In this document: in pieces, positions 1 through 11,839 of the stretch
How positions within the stretch are numbered: the first letter of the stretch is position 1
Layout of the letters: the number at the start of each line of letters is the position of its first letter
Source of the DNA: Scenedesmus sp. ARA3
Lineage: Eukaryota; Chlorophyta; Chlorophyceae; Sphaeropleales; Scenedesmaceae
Direction: 5' to 3'
Length of the DNA: 64,000 nucleotides
Assembly: GCA_004335835.1 (NCBI GenBank)
Contig: RWJK01001839.1
Location: 39,129-103,128, forward strand
Notes under the pieces: model-generated
What the model was told of the DNA's origin: nothing
Seen by the model: only the letters and a program-made list of their open reading frames with translations
The model's database searches: none
Position numbers and translations under genes: made by a program

Positions 1-216
1 AAAGTAGCGCATGTCGTTTTCATGAATTATCTCAGATGCTTGCTCTATACTTGCTGAGCAGCGCTGGCCCGCATCATCCAAGGTTAATCTTCAGTGTGCA
101 ATTCCTTTATCTTTGTTGTTTCTTGATAGCCGCTGTTTAGTGTCTCACCTTGTGTTGCCCGTTTGACTGCAGACCCAAAGCTGCTGCTACTGCTGCTGCT
201 GCTGCTGCTGCTGCAG

Positions 217-729
217 GACGCTGCGCGGCGGCTGGGCAGCGGCCAGCAGCTGGACGTGCTGGTCGTCAACTCCTACTGCTCCACAGCACAGGCAGGTTTC
301 CTGCTGCTGCTGCTGCCACTCACATGCCACCTGAAGGGCTTGTCCCTACCAGAGCTGCCTGCCTACCTGCAATCCGGCACAGCCTGCTTACTCGGCGGCA
401 GCCCGGCCTGCGGCGCTGACTGTACCGGCGCCCCGCTGCTGCCGCTGCTATACATCACCGTGAATGTGGCTTTCAATGTAGCTGCAATGTACCTGGTGAG
501 GTCAGCCGGCGCTGTGGCAACAGCGTTGAGTATGAGCTGCCTAGTGCCGATCACAGTGGTGGCATTTACGCTGCCGCTGCCGCTGCTGCCGCAAGCGCAG
601 CTGGGAGGCGGGTTTGTGGCGGGAACGCTGCTGCTGGTGGCGGGACTGCTGACGTACAATGCGGCGCTGTGGCTGCCTGCCGCGATGCGGCTGGGGCGCA
701 AATGGCAGGCAGGGCTTGCACGGGGCTGA
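217..729 (+). CDS. CRT-like (CLT) transporter, C-terminal exon, partial
   Basis: This is the last exon of a chloroquine-resistance-transporter-like protein; upstream exons lie outside the window. The 170 visible residues hold several hydrophobic helices. They match the family C-terminus: VVNSYCSTAQAGF, then GAPLLPLLYITVNVAFN, then a helix ending in the typical FTLPLPLLP. The exon start at 217 is placed after a (CTG)n-CAG acceptor, the same acceptor style used all over this window; an earlier acceptor near 172 is possible and also in frame. Plant CLTs sit in the plastid envelope and move glutathione and related thiols, and a similar role is inferred here. The final 117 bases of the exon belong to a 258-bp tandem duplication (613-1118) that supplies a second possible C-terminus. 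Confidence 0.72.
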   Translation, partial: DAARRLGSGQQLDVLVVNSYCSTAQAGFLLLLLPLTCHLKGLSLPELPAYLQSGTACLLGGSPACGADCTGAPLLPLLYITVNVAFNVAAMYLVRSAGAVATALSMSCLVPITVVAFTLPLPLLPQAQLGGGFVAGTLLLVAGLLTYNAALWLPAAMRLGRKWQAGLARG

Positions 730-1118
730 GCTGGCACAGCTGCTGAGTTGTGTGAGCAATGGGTTGAGCTGCAGCTTGCTTCGCGTGGCGTTACGTGCAA
801 CAGCTGCCAATAAAAGCATAGTTGCAGAGCATTCTTTCGGATGTACCAGTATGCTTTTTGGTTGTCGTGGTTTGTTGCGGTACGCTGCTGCTGGTGGTGG
901 GGCTGCTGGCGTACAATGCGGCGCTGTGGACGGCGGCAGCCGCGTGGCTGGGGCGCAAATGGCAGGCAGGGCTTGCACGGGGCTGAGCTGGCACAGGGGG
1001 TGAGGTTGCTGACATGCGTGATTTTATAGTTGCAGCTTAGCTTAGTTGAGGCTGTAATTCGTGCGACAGCGAAAGTGAAGCACGCAGTTCCGAGCATTCT
1101 TTGGGGGATGTTGGTATG
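613..1118 (+). repeat. 258-bp tandem duplication of the CRT-like 3' end
   Basis: Copy A (613-870) contains the end of the coding exon and its stop. Copy B (871-1118) repeats it with divergence and one single-base indel near its start. Copy B still reads openly to LGRKWQAGLARG and the same stop, so it could serve as an alternative last exon. The non-coding tails also match: both contain GAGCATTCTTT, near 828 and 1093. Confidence 0.85.
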
Positions 1119-2101
1119 GTGTTGTATGGTGTTGGATGTTGGTATGGTGTTGGGCCGCCTCTGTTTAGGTTTGTAGTCAGCCAGGAGTTAGGCAGATGAG
1201 GCGGAAGATGCGCAGAGTTGCTGATGAGGCACATGCCAACCAGCGTTGTACATCACAGTATCAGCTGCAGTAGCAATTGCTCAGGTGGCTGCAGCTACTG
1301 GTAGCACCACGGCCAAGTTGGCATATTATTGGCTTGATCGTTCAGAGCCAGCAATGCATGCTTAGGTGCATCCTCGACTGTAGGTGATCATCAGTGCTAT
1401 TTCATGATTTGGCGCTATTGTTGGCATGTCGCGCTGCTGCTGGAGATGATCGCAGCCAGGTGTGACTCATCTGCTATGCTTCAGGCTTAGGCCTGCATCG
1501 CCCAATTGGGTTTGCAGTTGCTTGTTTGGTTGATGGCAGCGACATGCATCGTTGAGCTATATATACGTGAACACAGCAGGGTACGTTGGATGATGAGCAC
1601 GTCACGCCGCTCACAGCGATGCGCGGCCACCATGGACTGTTTGACGCTGACAATTGGAAAAGAGATGACCAGCACGAGTGCTCCACTTGTTGTGTACGAT
1701 AGGGCTATACTCCTATGTGGAAATGCACTTCGTTGTGAAAAGGTGTAACCTGGTTTACTTACCAGCACACACGTGGATCACCAATCCATGATGGGCACTA
1801 GACTCGTGCAGATCTCACGTTGCTGCACACAGCTTTGCACGCTGCTGCAGCTCCCAGCACCTCAGGCCAGCTGCCAGCACCTCAACATCAACAACCGCTG
1901 CAAGCCAGCCCGGCTTTGCTGAGCAAAGGAGTGCAGTACTATTGCGCCGCCACTGCACGCCCTCTGAAGCCACGTCACAAGTTGTGTTACACCAAGGGAA
2001 CACAGCCTTGAATTCAAGCCAACGACAGGCTGCTTGGGCAACCACGAAATCCAACAACACAAGGAATCGGCCAGTTGTCACAAGGACTCTTCGGGTACTT
2101 G
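730..2101. other. Convergent 3' intergenic region
   Basis: This stretch separates the CRT-like gene (+) from the 3' end of the IQ-motif gene (-). Apart from the duplicated 3' end (to about 1118) and a small TTGGTATGGTG-type minisatellite at about 1105-1155, I see no gene. Open frames here show no family signature. Confidence 0.6.
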
Positions 2102-2821
2102 TCAGTCATTGCGCTTGCCGCCGCCGCCGCTGCTGCGGCTCACAGCCGCCGCAATGTCAGCGCCCCGCGCATCATCAGCCGCCAGCGCAGCCGCCAGCTG
2201 CTGCTGCTGCGCCAGCTCCAGCCCTGCCGCCAGCAGCTCCTTGAGCTGGCTGCGGGGCAGCAGCACGCGCAGCTGGGGAGCCTTGGGGGGCTGCAGGTCT
2301 ACAGACACCTTTTTGACGCCTGCAGGCAGAGGCGGCCAGGCACCATCATCAGCATCGCCAGCATGTTGTATCTTACCAGTAGCAAACAATATAAATAACA
2401 ACAGCCAAAGGAGGCGTGTACGAGGCGGCCAGCAGCAGCGTTCAAGTACAAACAGTGCACTTCTTCGACCTTGCGTTCACCCTGTTGTGGCTCCAAAGAT
2501 GATGTCCAGATCCACGTGTAACTTACACGATTGGATCCGCCTCACTCTTGCTCGCTCCCATCTGCTCACTCTCGGCCAGCAGTCTGATCCACATCTTGCA
2601 GTGCAGCTGATCAAGCAACACATTTCTGCAGACGGGCAAGTTCCCTCCTGCCGCCCTGCACAGGCTCTGCAAGGCCGCACCTGCCTCCCGCAGTGCTGCC
2701 GCCTTGCGCGTCTCCAGTGCCAGCCGCCGCTCGTAGTGCAGCAGCGCCGCGCCATGCGCCTCCCTGTCAGCCAGCAGCTGCCGCCGTGCACCGGCTAGAT
2801 GGCTGCGTACCACCTGTGACA

Positions 2822-2868
<47 letters not shown>

Positions 2869-5800
2869 CAAGATGCATGTGTGTATGTGTGTGTAGGATA
2901 TATACAGGGGTGACATGCCTAATTGGACACATGTCTGTGTCCGTGCGCAGCTGCTTGCCTCACACATAGACTTATGCCGCTGGGTAGCAGCACGGTCAGC
3001 GGTAGGCGTGCGATCACCAGGCAAGGTCAGGGCACCAGTGCTGACGCCATCTGTGTGCAGCCCGCGTCACCTGCAGCCGAATGTTGCTGGGCTGCAGCTA
3101 AAGATCAAGAAACCCATCCTCTAACGCGGGCGAGGATCTATCTGCAGCAGCAGCCCACCTGCAGCCGTATGTCTCTCGGTAGCAGCTCAGTCAGCCCCTT
3201 CAGCCGCGCCTCAAGCTCCAAGTCGATCACACCATCAGCCTGCCAGCCGACAACAGCACCACCACCACTACCACCACCAGTAGCACCAGCAGCAGCAGAG
3301 GAGCCAGAAGCACCAACAGCACCAGCAGCAGCAGCACTGGCGCCCGCTCTGCTGCCCTGCCGAGTGAAGCTCCTTGGCCGGGCGCTGCTGCTGCTGCTGC
3401 TGCCGTTTGCACACTCTACAGCAGCAGCAGCTGCAGTTGCAGCACCGCTGCCATTGCTGCTGAAGTCGGCAGCTGAGCGGCTCTGCTGCCGCAGCACGCT
3501 GCCGCTGCTGCCGCTGCTGCTGCCAAGCCTTGCAGCGCTGCCTGGCCGCCTAGCAGCAGTAAGCTGCCCAGTCATCTGCACTCCCCGGGCAGGCATGGGG
3601 CCTGCAGGCAGTGCTGCTGCCTCTGCAGAGATGGCAGCTCCGGCTGCCTTGCTGCTGCTGCTGCTGCTGCTGCTGTCATATGCTGGTGCAGGCTCGTCTA
3701 GGAAGAAGTCGTGAGGCCTTACTAGCGGGCCTCCGCTGAGCAGCACAGGCGTACTGCTGACGCCTCGTGCTGGCCTGCTGCTGCTGCTGCTACTGCTGGT
3801 GACACCACCACTTGCTGCTGCTGCTGCTGCTGTGCTGCCTGCAATGCTCCTGCTGCCATGGCTGCTGGCCGCGCTGGCCGTGTTGTTCAGCGCCCGGTGA
3901 CCCGCAGATGCCGGCCTAGCGCCGCCGCCGCTGCTACTGCTTGCTGCCGCTGCTGCTGCCGCTGCCGCTGCTGCTGCCGCCTTGTTTCGCGCCACGATCT
4001 GCTGCTCCAGCCGCTTCATTGAGCGCAGCAGCAGCACCTCCTGAGCCGCCCTGACCAGCCGTATGCGCCGCCAAAACCTGCAGCATGATGCGAAGCGCCA
4101 AATCATGTTCGCAGTGCTGCATACATGCTGTGTACATGCTGTGTGGGTCTGCGTACATGCAAGGCATGCCAGATCACTGGCTTGCAGCAGGGCTACAGCA
4201 GCTGAACAAAAGCCCAAATAACCCTGGTGTGCTAGCAAGCCAAAGTTGCCAGCTGCAGTGCCGGTTGCTCAGACAGGGCTGCGGCTCACCGCTGAATCAC
4301 AAACACCCATTTGAGTATGTTGTGAGGCCAATTGGTCATTTGACAGGGCCAATTTTCACACAGACACTGGGCTCACCGCTGTATGTACTTGACGTCGCGC
4401 AGCAGCCGCTGCGCAGCCACGCCGATCATGCCGCTGCTGCTGCTGGCGGCTTGCAGGAAGCCCAGCAGGCGGCACGCAGCAGCAGCATGCGCTGCAGCAC
4501 GCAAGCCATCCACATGCGGCTCCAGCAGTCGGCGCAACTGCAGCAGCAGAGGTGCAGTGCAGCACATAAAAGGAAGAGGTACCAGCTGACTCAGATACAG
4601 CAGCTTTGCCATTAGTGCCGGCAGCCAGTTGCTGCCGTTTAGAGTACGTGCTGTGGCAGCTCTGGGTAAGCGCTCTTGGTAAGCGCTCTTGGTAAGCGCT
4701 GGCGATGTAAACTTCCAGCACACATAGCAGCAGTTGCAACAATCGCATGCAATGTCTCACGCGCCGCACTTTTTCCACCAGCTGCTGCTGCCGCCGCCGC
4801 AGCAGGCAGCGCTTGTAGCACGCAGCAATTAGCCGCGCCGCCGCGCCGCGCTGCTGCTGCTGCCGCAGCTCTTGTGCAAGCCTGCCTGTCAGCAGCGTGG
4901 CAGCAACCAGCCCGCCCCAGGCTTGCTGCCTGCAGGCACGCAAGCAGTCCAGCAGGCAGGCAAGCAGGCAAGCAGACGGCAGGCAGCCAGGCAGGATTGA
5001 GACGTGCTGAGAGGTCGGTACTGTGTGGCCTGGACACAGTCTAGGCTCCATCTGACACATACTTGCACTGTGTTGGCAGCCAAACAGCGAGAGGCTGCGC
5101 AAGGCTGCAGGGTAACTCACACAGTGACTGGCTGCCATGGGCAATTGCACAGTATGAACACCCACCCCACCCCACACTCCACATGCAGCACCCACCTGTC
5201 TGCAAGCTCCACTGCTTCCTGCTGTTGCTGCTGCTCCTGCTGCGCCGCCTGCCTGGCCTGCCCCTTGGCTGCCAGCTGCTGCTGCTGCTGCCGGTGCTGC
5301 TGCTCGGCTGCCAGCTGCTGCCGCCGCTCCGCTGCGCCTGCCGCGCGAAGCGCTGCAGCCTCCTTTTTGAAAGCCATTTGGGCAGCCCTGCAAGCGCATC
5401 ATATACAGCAGCAGGGAGAAGCATGAGGTGTGTAACAGTGTGAACAGGTGGCAGTGTGGTTGAAACAGATTAGACTGCTGTGCACAACAACTGATGCCGC
5501 TGCTGCAGTTGACCTGCAGCTGATGCTGTTGGCGTGCGCTGCGTTGTGTAGCAAGGAACACCAGGGAGCTGCATGCCTCATCATGGACTGCGATGCTGCA
5601 CTCAAGGATAGGCTGCATCAATACTGGGCCAATGCAGCTGTGCGTGCAGCCCCACTGCTGTAGCCACAGGTCATGCCTCCACGAGTTGCCCAGAAGCTAC
5701 CTGCAAGCTGCCTGCACGCTACCTGCAAGCCAACTGCAAGCTACCTACGCGCCAACGCCAATGCAGGCAGGGGGAAAGCACTGCAGTATTGTATCATGAA

Positions 5801-6343
5801 CTCACAGCAGCTCCGCGCAGTTGCCTGTGGGTGTGCAGGCCTCCTCGCACCACGCCCAAGGCGGCACTGTTGCACCGCCTGGCGTCCTGCAGCTGCTGAG
5901 GCAGCTGCTGCTGTTGCTGCTGCTGCTGCCCCCTGCCAGGCCTGCAGGCAGCTCTGCAGCCCTTGCAGGAGACCTTGCGGCATGCAGCGATGAAGGAGTC
6001 GAAGCAGCAGAAGCACTGCATAGATGTGGCTGGCATAAGGACCTGCTGCTTCTGCTGCTCGTTACAATCCTAGCCAAATCTAGTGTCAAGCCAGGCTGCC
6101 GTTTGCAGGGGGAGTCCTCAGAGGTAACAGCTGCGGTTGCTGCTGGTGGTGCGGCTGCACCAGCTGCTGCTGCGGCGCCAGCCATCAGTGTGGTAGATGC
6201 AGTAGCTGCGCTGATACCTCGAGAGGCACCAGCAGGCGCAGAGCCTGGCCGCTGCATGTGCTTGCTGCTTGCTCCACGGCTCAGCCTCGCTGCAGCAGCT
6301 GCTGCGCCAGCACTGTCTCCGCCGTCAGCTGCTGACAACGGCC

Positions 6344-6375
<32 letters not shown>

Positions 6376-6755
6376 GCTGCTGCTGCCAAGGCCTTGGATG
6401 AGAGCGCGCCTGTGCAAGGCCACGGGCTCACCACCGCTGCATTCTCTTCAATGAAGTTCCTGGGCAACCGCGCTGCTGCTGTTTTGGAGCCGCCAGCTGG
6501 TGCTGTGCTTGGCCTGCTGGCACTACTCCCTGCTCCTGCTCCTGCTGCACCTGCTGCTGCTGCTGTAGGCGTTGGCGAGGCTGCGCTGCGTGGTGAAGGG
6601 CCCGGCGAGTTTCCTGCAAGGGGTGAGTCAGCAGCGCTGCGGTGCTGCCTCACGCGCTTGTGCAGCTCGGCGCGCGCTGCAGGGTCCTCCCTGTAGTGCT
6701 GCAGCTTGTCATTCAGCGCTGGCGAGGCAGCCTTGTAGCGGGGGCTGGGAGCCAT
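2102..6755 (-). CDS. IQ-motif, coiled-coil protein with long low-complexity linkers
   Basis: Probable start at 6755 (MAPSPRYKAASPALNDKLQ). The first exon runs to about 6067 and contains a short LPRNFIEENA motif. One or more exons between about 6066 and 5388 are unresolved. The following exons join in phase: 5387-5196 (Q/A/E-rich coiled coil), 4929-4761 (basic helix AARLIAACYKRCLLRRR, a degenerate IQ), 4537-4377, 4077-3159, 2813-2546 and 2319-2102 (stop). A clear IQ motif, YIQRFWRRIRLVR, is built across the intron between 4377 and 4077. Between helical parts are Ser/Ala/Gly-rich linkers. IQ motifs bind calmodulin or centrin-like light chains; such proteins are often ciliary or centriolar, but that is inference. 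No specific ortholog is recognised. Confidence 0.6.
2824..2872. repeat. (CAG)n microsatellite
   Basis: A run of about 16 CAG units (one CAA interruption) in an intron of the minus-strand IQ-motif gene. In that gene's sense it reads (CTG)n just upstream of the acceptor at 2814, matching the CTG-before-acceptor pattern. Confidence 0.9.
4921..4990. repeat. GGCA/AGGCAAGC simple repeat
   Basis: Imperfect GCAGGCAAGCAGGCA units lie in the intron just upstream, in the minus sense, of the exon that starts at 4929. Confidence 0.7.
5692..5755. repeat. 12-bp minisatellite GCTACCTGCAAG
   Basis: Four to five imperfect copies of a 12-bp unit. In the minus (gene) sense every unit contains TGCAGGTAG, which looks at once like an acceptor and a donor. 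It lies in the unresolved part of the IQ-motif gene. Confidence 0.7.
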
Positions 6756-8032
6756 TGTCACATTGCTGATGCTGCTGCTGCTGCTGATGCTGTTGATGCT
6801 GTTTTGTGGGTTTGTAATGGGGGTGCTGAGTGCTGTGCTGCAGGAGGTTCTGCCCTGCTTATGCTGTTGCTGTTCTGGCAACTCCTGTGCAGGTGCTGAT
6901 GCTTGCTGGCTTGACTTCGTGGTATGCTATATGTAACAAATAGTAGTTCTCACTCAGCGTTTATGCAGCTGTGCATGTTTTCAGTTCGTGCAGCCAGACA
7001 GCAGCACGCCTCAGCTCCCAGCATGCCGGCAGCGCAGCCTGTCCGCGCAGTCGGTGCGGTCATAGCTGCAGGAAGACGCGCAACAACTGCAGCGCAACAG
7101 TATACAGTGCAATTTGAAGTCAAGACGTGACCCTGCCGGTGCGTAGCAGCAGTGTTGCAATACTGGTTCGTGCGGAGCAACACATGCAGTATGCTGACGC
7201 AGGGTAAACATTGGAACCTGATGTTGCTGGCACGCTACAAGACTATGCTCAATGGTGCCAGGTACTGGGCAGCTGCTATCACAGTTCAAGCACATGTCGA
7301 GTTTCCAATATGCTACTGTCTGTCTCACCTTGAGCCTGTTGTGTCATAGCCTGGTAAAGAAAGTGGGCTGGCCAAACTGCAGTCGACACGTGACTGCTGT
7401 TTGCCCAGGCCCTAGCAACCTGTCAGCGACAGCTACAGCAAATGATATGCATACTTGAAGCTGTACTTGGTGACTATATGAGAAGAGAGGCCAAATGTGG
7501 CTTATGTTCTGCCATTCTGTCATAGAAACACAGTGCTGCAGAGTTGGTCGTGCTGCGCCTGCTGGTATATACTTGCAAGCAGCAAACAGCGGGTGTCTCT
7601 CAACAATACATGACTGCTGCTCCAGGTACACACTCTTGAAAACACAGCTGGCAAACAGTTGTCATTTTCTTGAATTGTGACAGCCCTGAAGTCGCCTGGT
7701 CGTCTGCACTGCCATTTATGCTATCTGTCGTAAGAACGGCTGTCTGAAACGGGTCCGTCTTGGCCTGATAGGTGCTGGAGCCAGCATTCGCACCAGCCTT
7801 CTTCCCTCTTAGGTCCGGAAAGCCGGGGCGTTCAGGTTTACGGAGAAACATCGATCAGAGTATAATACATTCTACAGTAGATCGCTGACCAGGCGACAAC
7901 AGCTTTGTCTAGCAGCAGCAGCAGCTACAGGGGGTCCCTGCACTGCCATCCTTGTTTGGATGCAACAGGTGCCCCCTGGCCTTGGTAGCGCCGTTCAAAC
8001 GACACATCTAGCACACTATCTGACCGTTCAGC
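6756..8032. promoter_or_regulatory. Divergent intergenic region, IQ-motif gene / EAF6
   Basis: About 1.3 kb separates the two divergently transcribed starts and must hold both promoters. I see no clear TATA box and no further gene. Confidence 0.5.
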
Positions 8033-9946
8033 ATGCAGCCGAAGCAGCTGGGCCCCTATGAGCAGCTGGTGCAGTACAGGGAGCAGCTTGCAGCAGACCT
8101 GGCGCGTGTGGAGAACCAGGTGAGACCATGCAGCTGCCAGCCGTGGAAGGTGCAGCAGGAAACACGCATGAAGCAGCAAGAATGTAACATCGTATGTCTC
8201 CTTGCATGCACCAGGCGTGTGCGGCAACTGCACAACCCTGACTTGCTGTGTTGATCACAGCATCAGTTGTCTCCAGGTGCTTGCTCACCTGCTCCTGCTT
8301 TCCCTCTGTATAAGAACGAATATAGACACCCACCGAGTCCCCAGGACTACGGTGAATGCGTAGCTGCACATTGCAAGCAAGGCTTCTGTGCTTCACAGTT
8401 CAATCCACGCTCACGCGGCACTCGTAGAAGCCTGGCATGGTCTGACATGATTGGCCGTTGCTGCTGCTGCTGCAGATAGCAGACCAGGAGTACACATACT
8501 TCAACGCTGAGTACTCCCAGGCTGGCAGTGTGCTCAAGGTACGGCGGCAGCAGCAGCAGCAGCAGCAGCGCGCTGCACACAGCATTCAGGAGCAGTGTCG
8601 TACACAGCATTCAGGAGCAGCTTGCTGCATGCCCGGCTGCGCTTACCGCAATGCAGCGCCAGCATCTCGAGCCCGGCTGCGCTGGCCTGCTGTGGCTAGC
8701 CAGATGTCAACTCCGCCCGCTGATCGCCTGCTGATCGTCTGCTGCTCGTACTTTTTGACTTTTCCGCAACATCCTAACCCCGCACCCTGCAGGGCTTTGA
8801 GGGCTTCCTGTCCACCAAGGAGGCGCTGCGCAAGCGCCAGCAGCGCGCCTTCAAGCCCGAGGACAGGCTCTTCAGCCTGAGCAGCCACACCTCGCCCGTG
8901 GTGAGTGCCTGAGAGTGCTGATTCATTTGCACAGCCGCGCAGCACTAGCTGCCGTCTAGCTTCACAGCGCCTTCAAGCCCGAGGACAGGCTCTTCTCCCT
9001 CAGCTCCCACACCTCGCCCGTGGTGAGTGGGCGATAGTAGTACTACATGTGCGCAGCTGCATGGCTCTAGCTGTTGGATACTCTATAGCGCGTGCAAGCC
9101 TAGGGAGCAGCTTCTTCACCTGAGCTCCCACACCCCGCCGGTGGTGCGCAGCGGCACGGCAGTGGGGTACTCAGCGATGCTGCATAGCGCCAGCGGCTGC
9201 GTATCTGCGCACTACCAGCTGCTCGTCAGCAAGCAGCCATTGCAGGCCAGTGAGCTGCAGGGTAGCAGCATCAGCACACGTTGCTGCTGCCAATGCTGCA
9301 GCCAGCACCTTGAACAACAAGCTGTCCCTGGAGTTAAACACCACCTGTTCTACTGCTGCTGCTGCTGCTGCTGCTTCAGGCCAAGGAGCTGCAGGGGCCT
9401 GAGGCAGTGGACGGCCTTGCAGGAGGGGGCTTCGGCAAAAAGGTGGGCACTGCCTGCAGCATTCATGCTGCTGCTGTGATGGTCGTGCGTGTTGTCTCTG
9501 TGGGTTTTTTCATGTAGCAGGAGGGGGCTGTGGCAAAAGGTGGGCAGTGCCTGCAGCATTCATGCTGCTGCTGTGATGTTTGTGTATCATTTCCTGTGTA
9601 GTTTTTAGGCGGTAGCAGGAGGAGGCTACGTCAAGAAGGTGCGGCGGGGTCCGGTGCACTGTGTGTAACATGTCACGTGTCACATGTCACTTGCTCAAAC
9701 GGAAGTAAGGCGCTCCTATGAGGCATATGCCTCTGCAGTTCTGGGTACTGCTGTAGGCTTCCGCCCGCAGGCGGCACGCTCGCATGCTGACCTTGATCTC
9801 AAAGACACAAGTGGAGTATGATTGTGCTGTGCCGTGCTGTGCCGTGTTGTTGACGGAGAATTTGCTGTCCTGCTGCTTGCTGCTGCCAGGGCTACGCCTC
9901 CAAGGGTTATGCGCAGAAGGGCTATGCACAGAAGGGCAAGCGCTGA
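8033..9946 (+). CDS. EAF6: Chromatin modification protein EAF6 (NuA4/HBO1-type HAT subunit)
   Basis: Five exons join in phase: 8033-8119, 8476-8538, 8793-8900, 9380-9442 and 9890-9946, giving 125 residues, normal for EAF6. The N-terminal helix (EQLVQYREQLAADLARVENQ) leads into DQEYTYFNAEYSQAGSVLK, then the family hallmark GFEGFLS followed by AFKPEDRLFSLSSHTSPV. These correspond to the coiled-coil and the FSLSSVTS-type segment known from MEAF6 and plant EAF6. The protein is a small nuclear subunit of MYST histone acetyltransferase complexes. The C-terminus is a basic repeat, GYASKGYAQKGYAQKGKR. Two internal exon edges are tandemly duplicated into the following introns (8843-9150 and 9419-9645). 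The start is chosen as the first Met of the helix. Confidence 0.85.
8843..9150 (+). repeat. Exon-edge array: EAF6 exon 3, donor side, 3 copies
   Basis: Units of about 121 bp start near 8843, 8964 and 9086. The first is the real exon end plus donor; the second repeats FKPEDRLFSLSSHTSPV plus GTGAGT almost exactly; the third is diverged and has lost the donor. All extra copies lie downstream. Confidence 0.92.
9419..9645 (+). repeat. Exon-edge array: EAF6 exon 4, donor side, 3 copies
   Basis: 98-bp units start at 9419, 9517 and 9615 and carry the GGGFGKK-coding edge and its GT donor. The third is partial. Copies 1 and 2 also share about 40 bp of intron. Confidence 0.92.
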
Positions 9947-11839
9947 GCAGCGGCAGCACAGAACAGGTGCTGCTGTGGCCGTTGTTCTGGTTATCAAGGA
10001 GGCCGGGTGCACAAGGTGCCATCGACTCCGCAGGATCCTGGCGCGCCCCACAATTGGCTGGCGCAGCCGGCTCACGCTGCGTACAAGCCTGTGCAGCAGT
10101 ATCAGGAGGATGCGCTGACTGTGTTGCAGCTGTTAACAGAGAGCCTGCATTGTGCATGTAAGCAGTGGACCAAAGCTGTGTCTGCTCCTCCTGCAGTGCA
10201 TTAAGGTTGTCAGAAGATGTCGTAGTGCATGTTTGAGCCTCAATGCGGGCGTACTGCACTGCGCAGTGTGCTGCACAGCAGTACAGCAGATGTGATAACT
10301 GTGATAATTGATATTGCAGGCCAGCCACTGTGGTGACAACAGCACACGTTTGTGTTCATGTAGGCGCGGCTTATGAGCCACTTTTGCACAAGTTTCCGTA
10401 CCTGTGGACATGCTAGATTGGCACTAAGCATTAGAGGGCTTTGCTTGTGGTACCTAAGTGTGAGAGTGCTGCTGCATCTCCAGCTCCAGCTGTGACTCAC
10501 CCGTGTAACTGTTTAAAGAGTTGCTATGTGATACTGAGCTCCGGCAGATCTGAAGGCAGAGCCTCATTGCTGCTGCTGCATCCACGTGACTTGTCAGATG
10601 TTCAAGTTTCAACATTGACTCTGGCTTGATTCCAGTGAAGACACTTCGACAGTGGAAGGTATCAAAGCTTTACATTCCCCGCCAACAGTGAGGCAGTCAT
10701 GCATTCAAATCGCCGTGTTGCCGGCAGCGCCCAACACTGCTCAGCACGCTGAGCAGAGTGCAGTAAATGGTTGTGAGTCTCAAAAAACCAGCATGCTGAG
10801 CGCACACAGGTTATGTGTGCGGGTGCAGCAAGCTGCTTCATTGAAACAGCTGTTCCTGCACTGCAGCAAGCAGGCACTGAAAACACCCAGCCATGGCACA
10901 TGCTGTGGATCCACAGCACTGTGAACACGCCTCGCAAACAAGCAGCGCCAAGCAGCAGCACCAGACGCCTCCACTGGGCACCACACCTGACCAGACAATT
11001 TCGGCAGACGGCCACAGTGCGGTACAACACATACAACACAAACGACCAAAGTACACTGTAGCATAGTAGAACACTTGCTGTTGCAGGGGCGCGACAGGTA
11101 ACCCTGCCCAAAGGACTACTGCAGCAGCTGCACAAGTCAAACTGCCTCAATGCAGTGCAGCAGCAGGCCAACGCCCCATACGCAGCACAAAAAACTTACA
11201 GCCGTGACTGGTACATCCATGCTCCACCACAACACGCAGACACATGCTTCTGCAGGTGCAGCGTGCTTTCCGTGTTTCCGACAACATGCAGACAAGTTTT
11301 GTACAGTACATACACCCAGCCGCCAACACCTTGCACGCTGTGCCGCAGCAGCGCACGCGCTGGTGCACGCACAAGCTGCAAACACACAGCAGACCAGCTC
11401 CACAGCAGCAGACGCATTCGCCCTTTCAGCCACAAGAGATGTCCGCAGCCGATGGCAGCAACCGCCTGTTCTTTCCTGTCCATTTTGAAGAAGAGCTGCA
11501 CAGCAGCCCGCAAGTGAAGGAGCTCGGCACCCCAACAGTGCACACCGCACACAGCGCGGCTCACAACAGCAGCCACCGCTTACACCAACCGCTGTCGCTG
11601 TCCTGAACAACAGCAGCAGCCGCGTCACATCAGCAGCTGCCGGACCTGCTCACAGCCGCAGCCAGCCTGTTACCAGCCGCTACACCAACATCAGCCGCAG
11701 TGGCAGCAGCTTGCAACATCAGCCGCCTTGCATTGTTCTTTCCAATGTTGAAATGCTACACAGCACTTCACAAAAAGATGCTGCACCCAGCAACCACAGC
11801 CGCTGACCCAAATGAGCGGCCGCTCACGCGTTATCCGCC
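9947..11839. other. Convergent intergenic region, EAF6 / glutamine synthetase
   Basis: A 1.9-kb region between two 3' ends. It contains many open frames on both strands (10.6-11.6 kb), but none has a recognisable domain or consistent exon structure. A TGTAA element near 10158 could be the EAF6 poly(A) signal, and TTACA near 11582 could serve glutamine synthetase on the minus strand; both are weak. Confidence 0.5.

Noticed and set aside
5802..6881. Start at 6881 for the IQ-motif gene
   Set aside because: The extra 42 residues are Ser/Asn low complexity. MAPSPRYKAASP at 6755 looks like the natural start, though the upstream Met cannot be fully excluded.
10662..11628. Overlapping long open frames on both strands
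   Set aside because: Cys- and His-rich composition, no start context, no exon phase logic and no recognisable motif. They are typical chance frames in this GC-rich, CTG-rich DNA.
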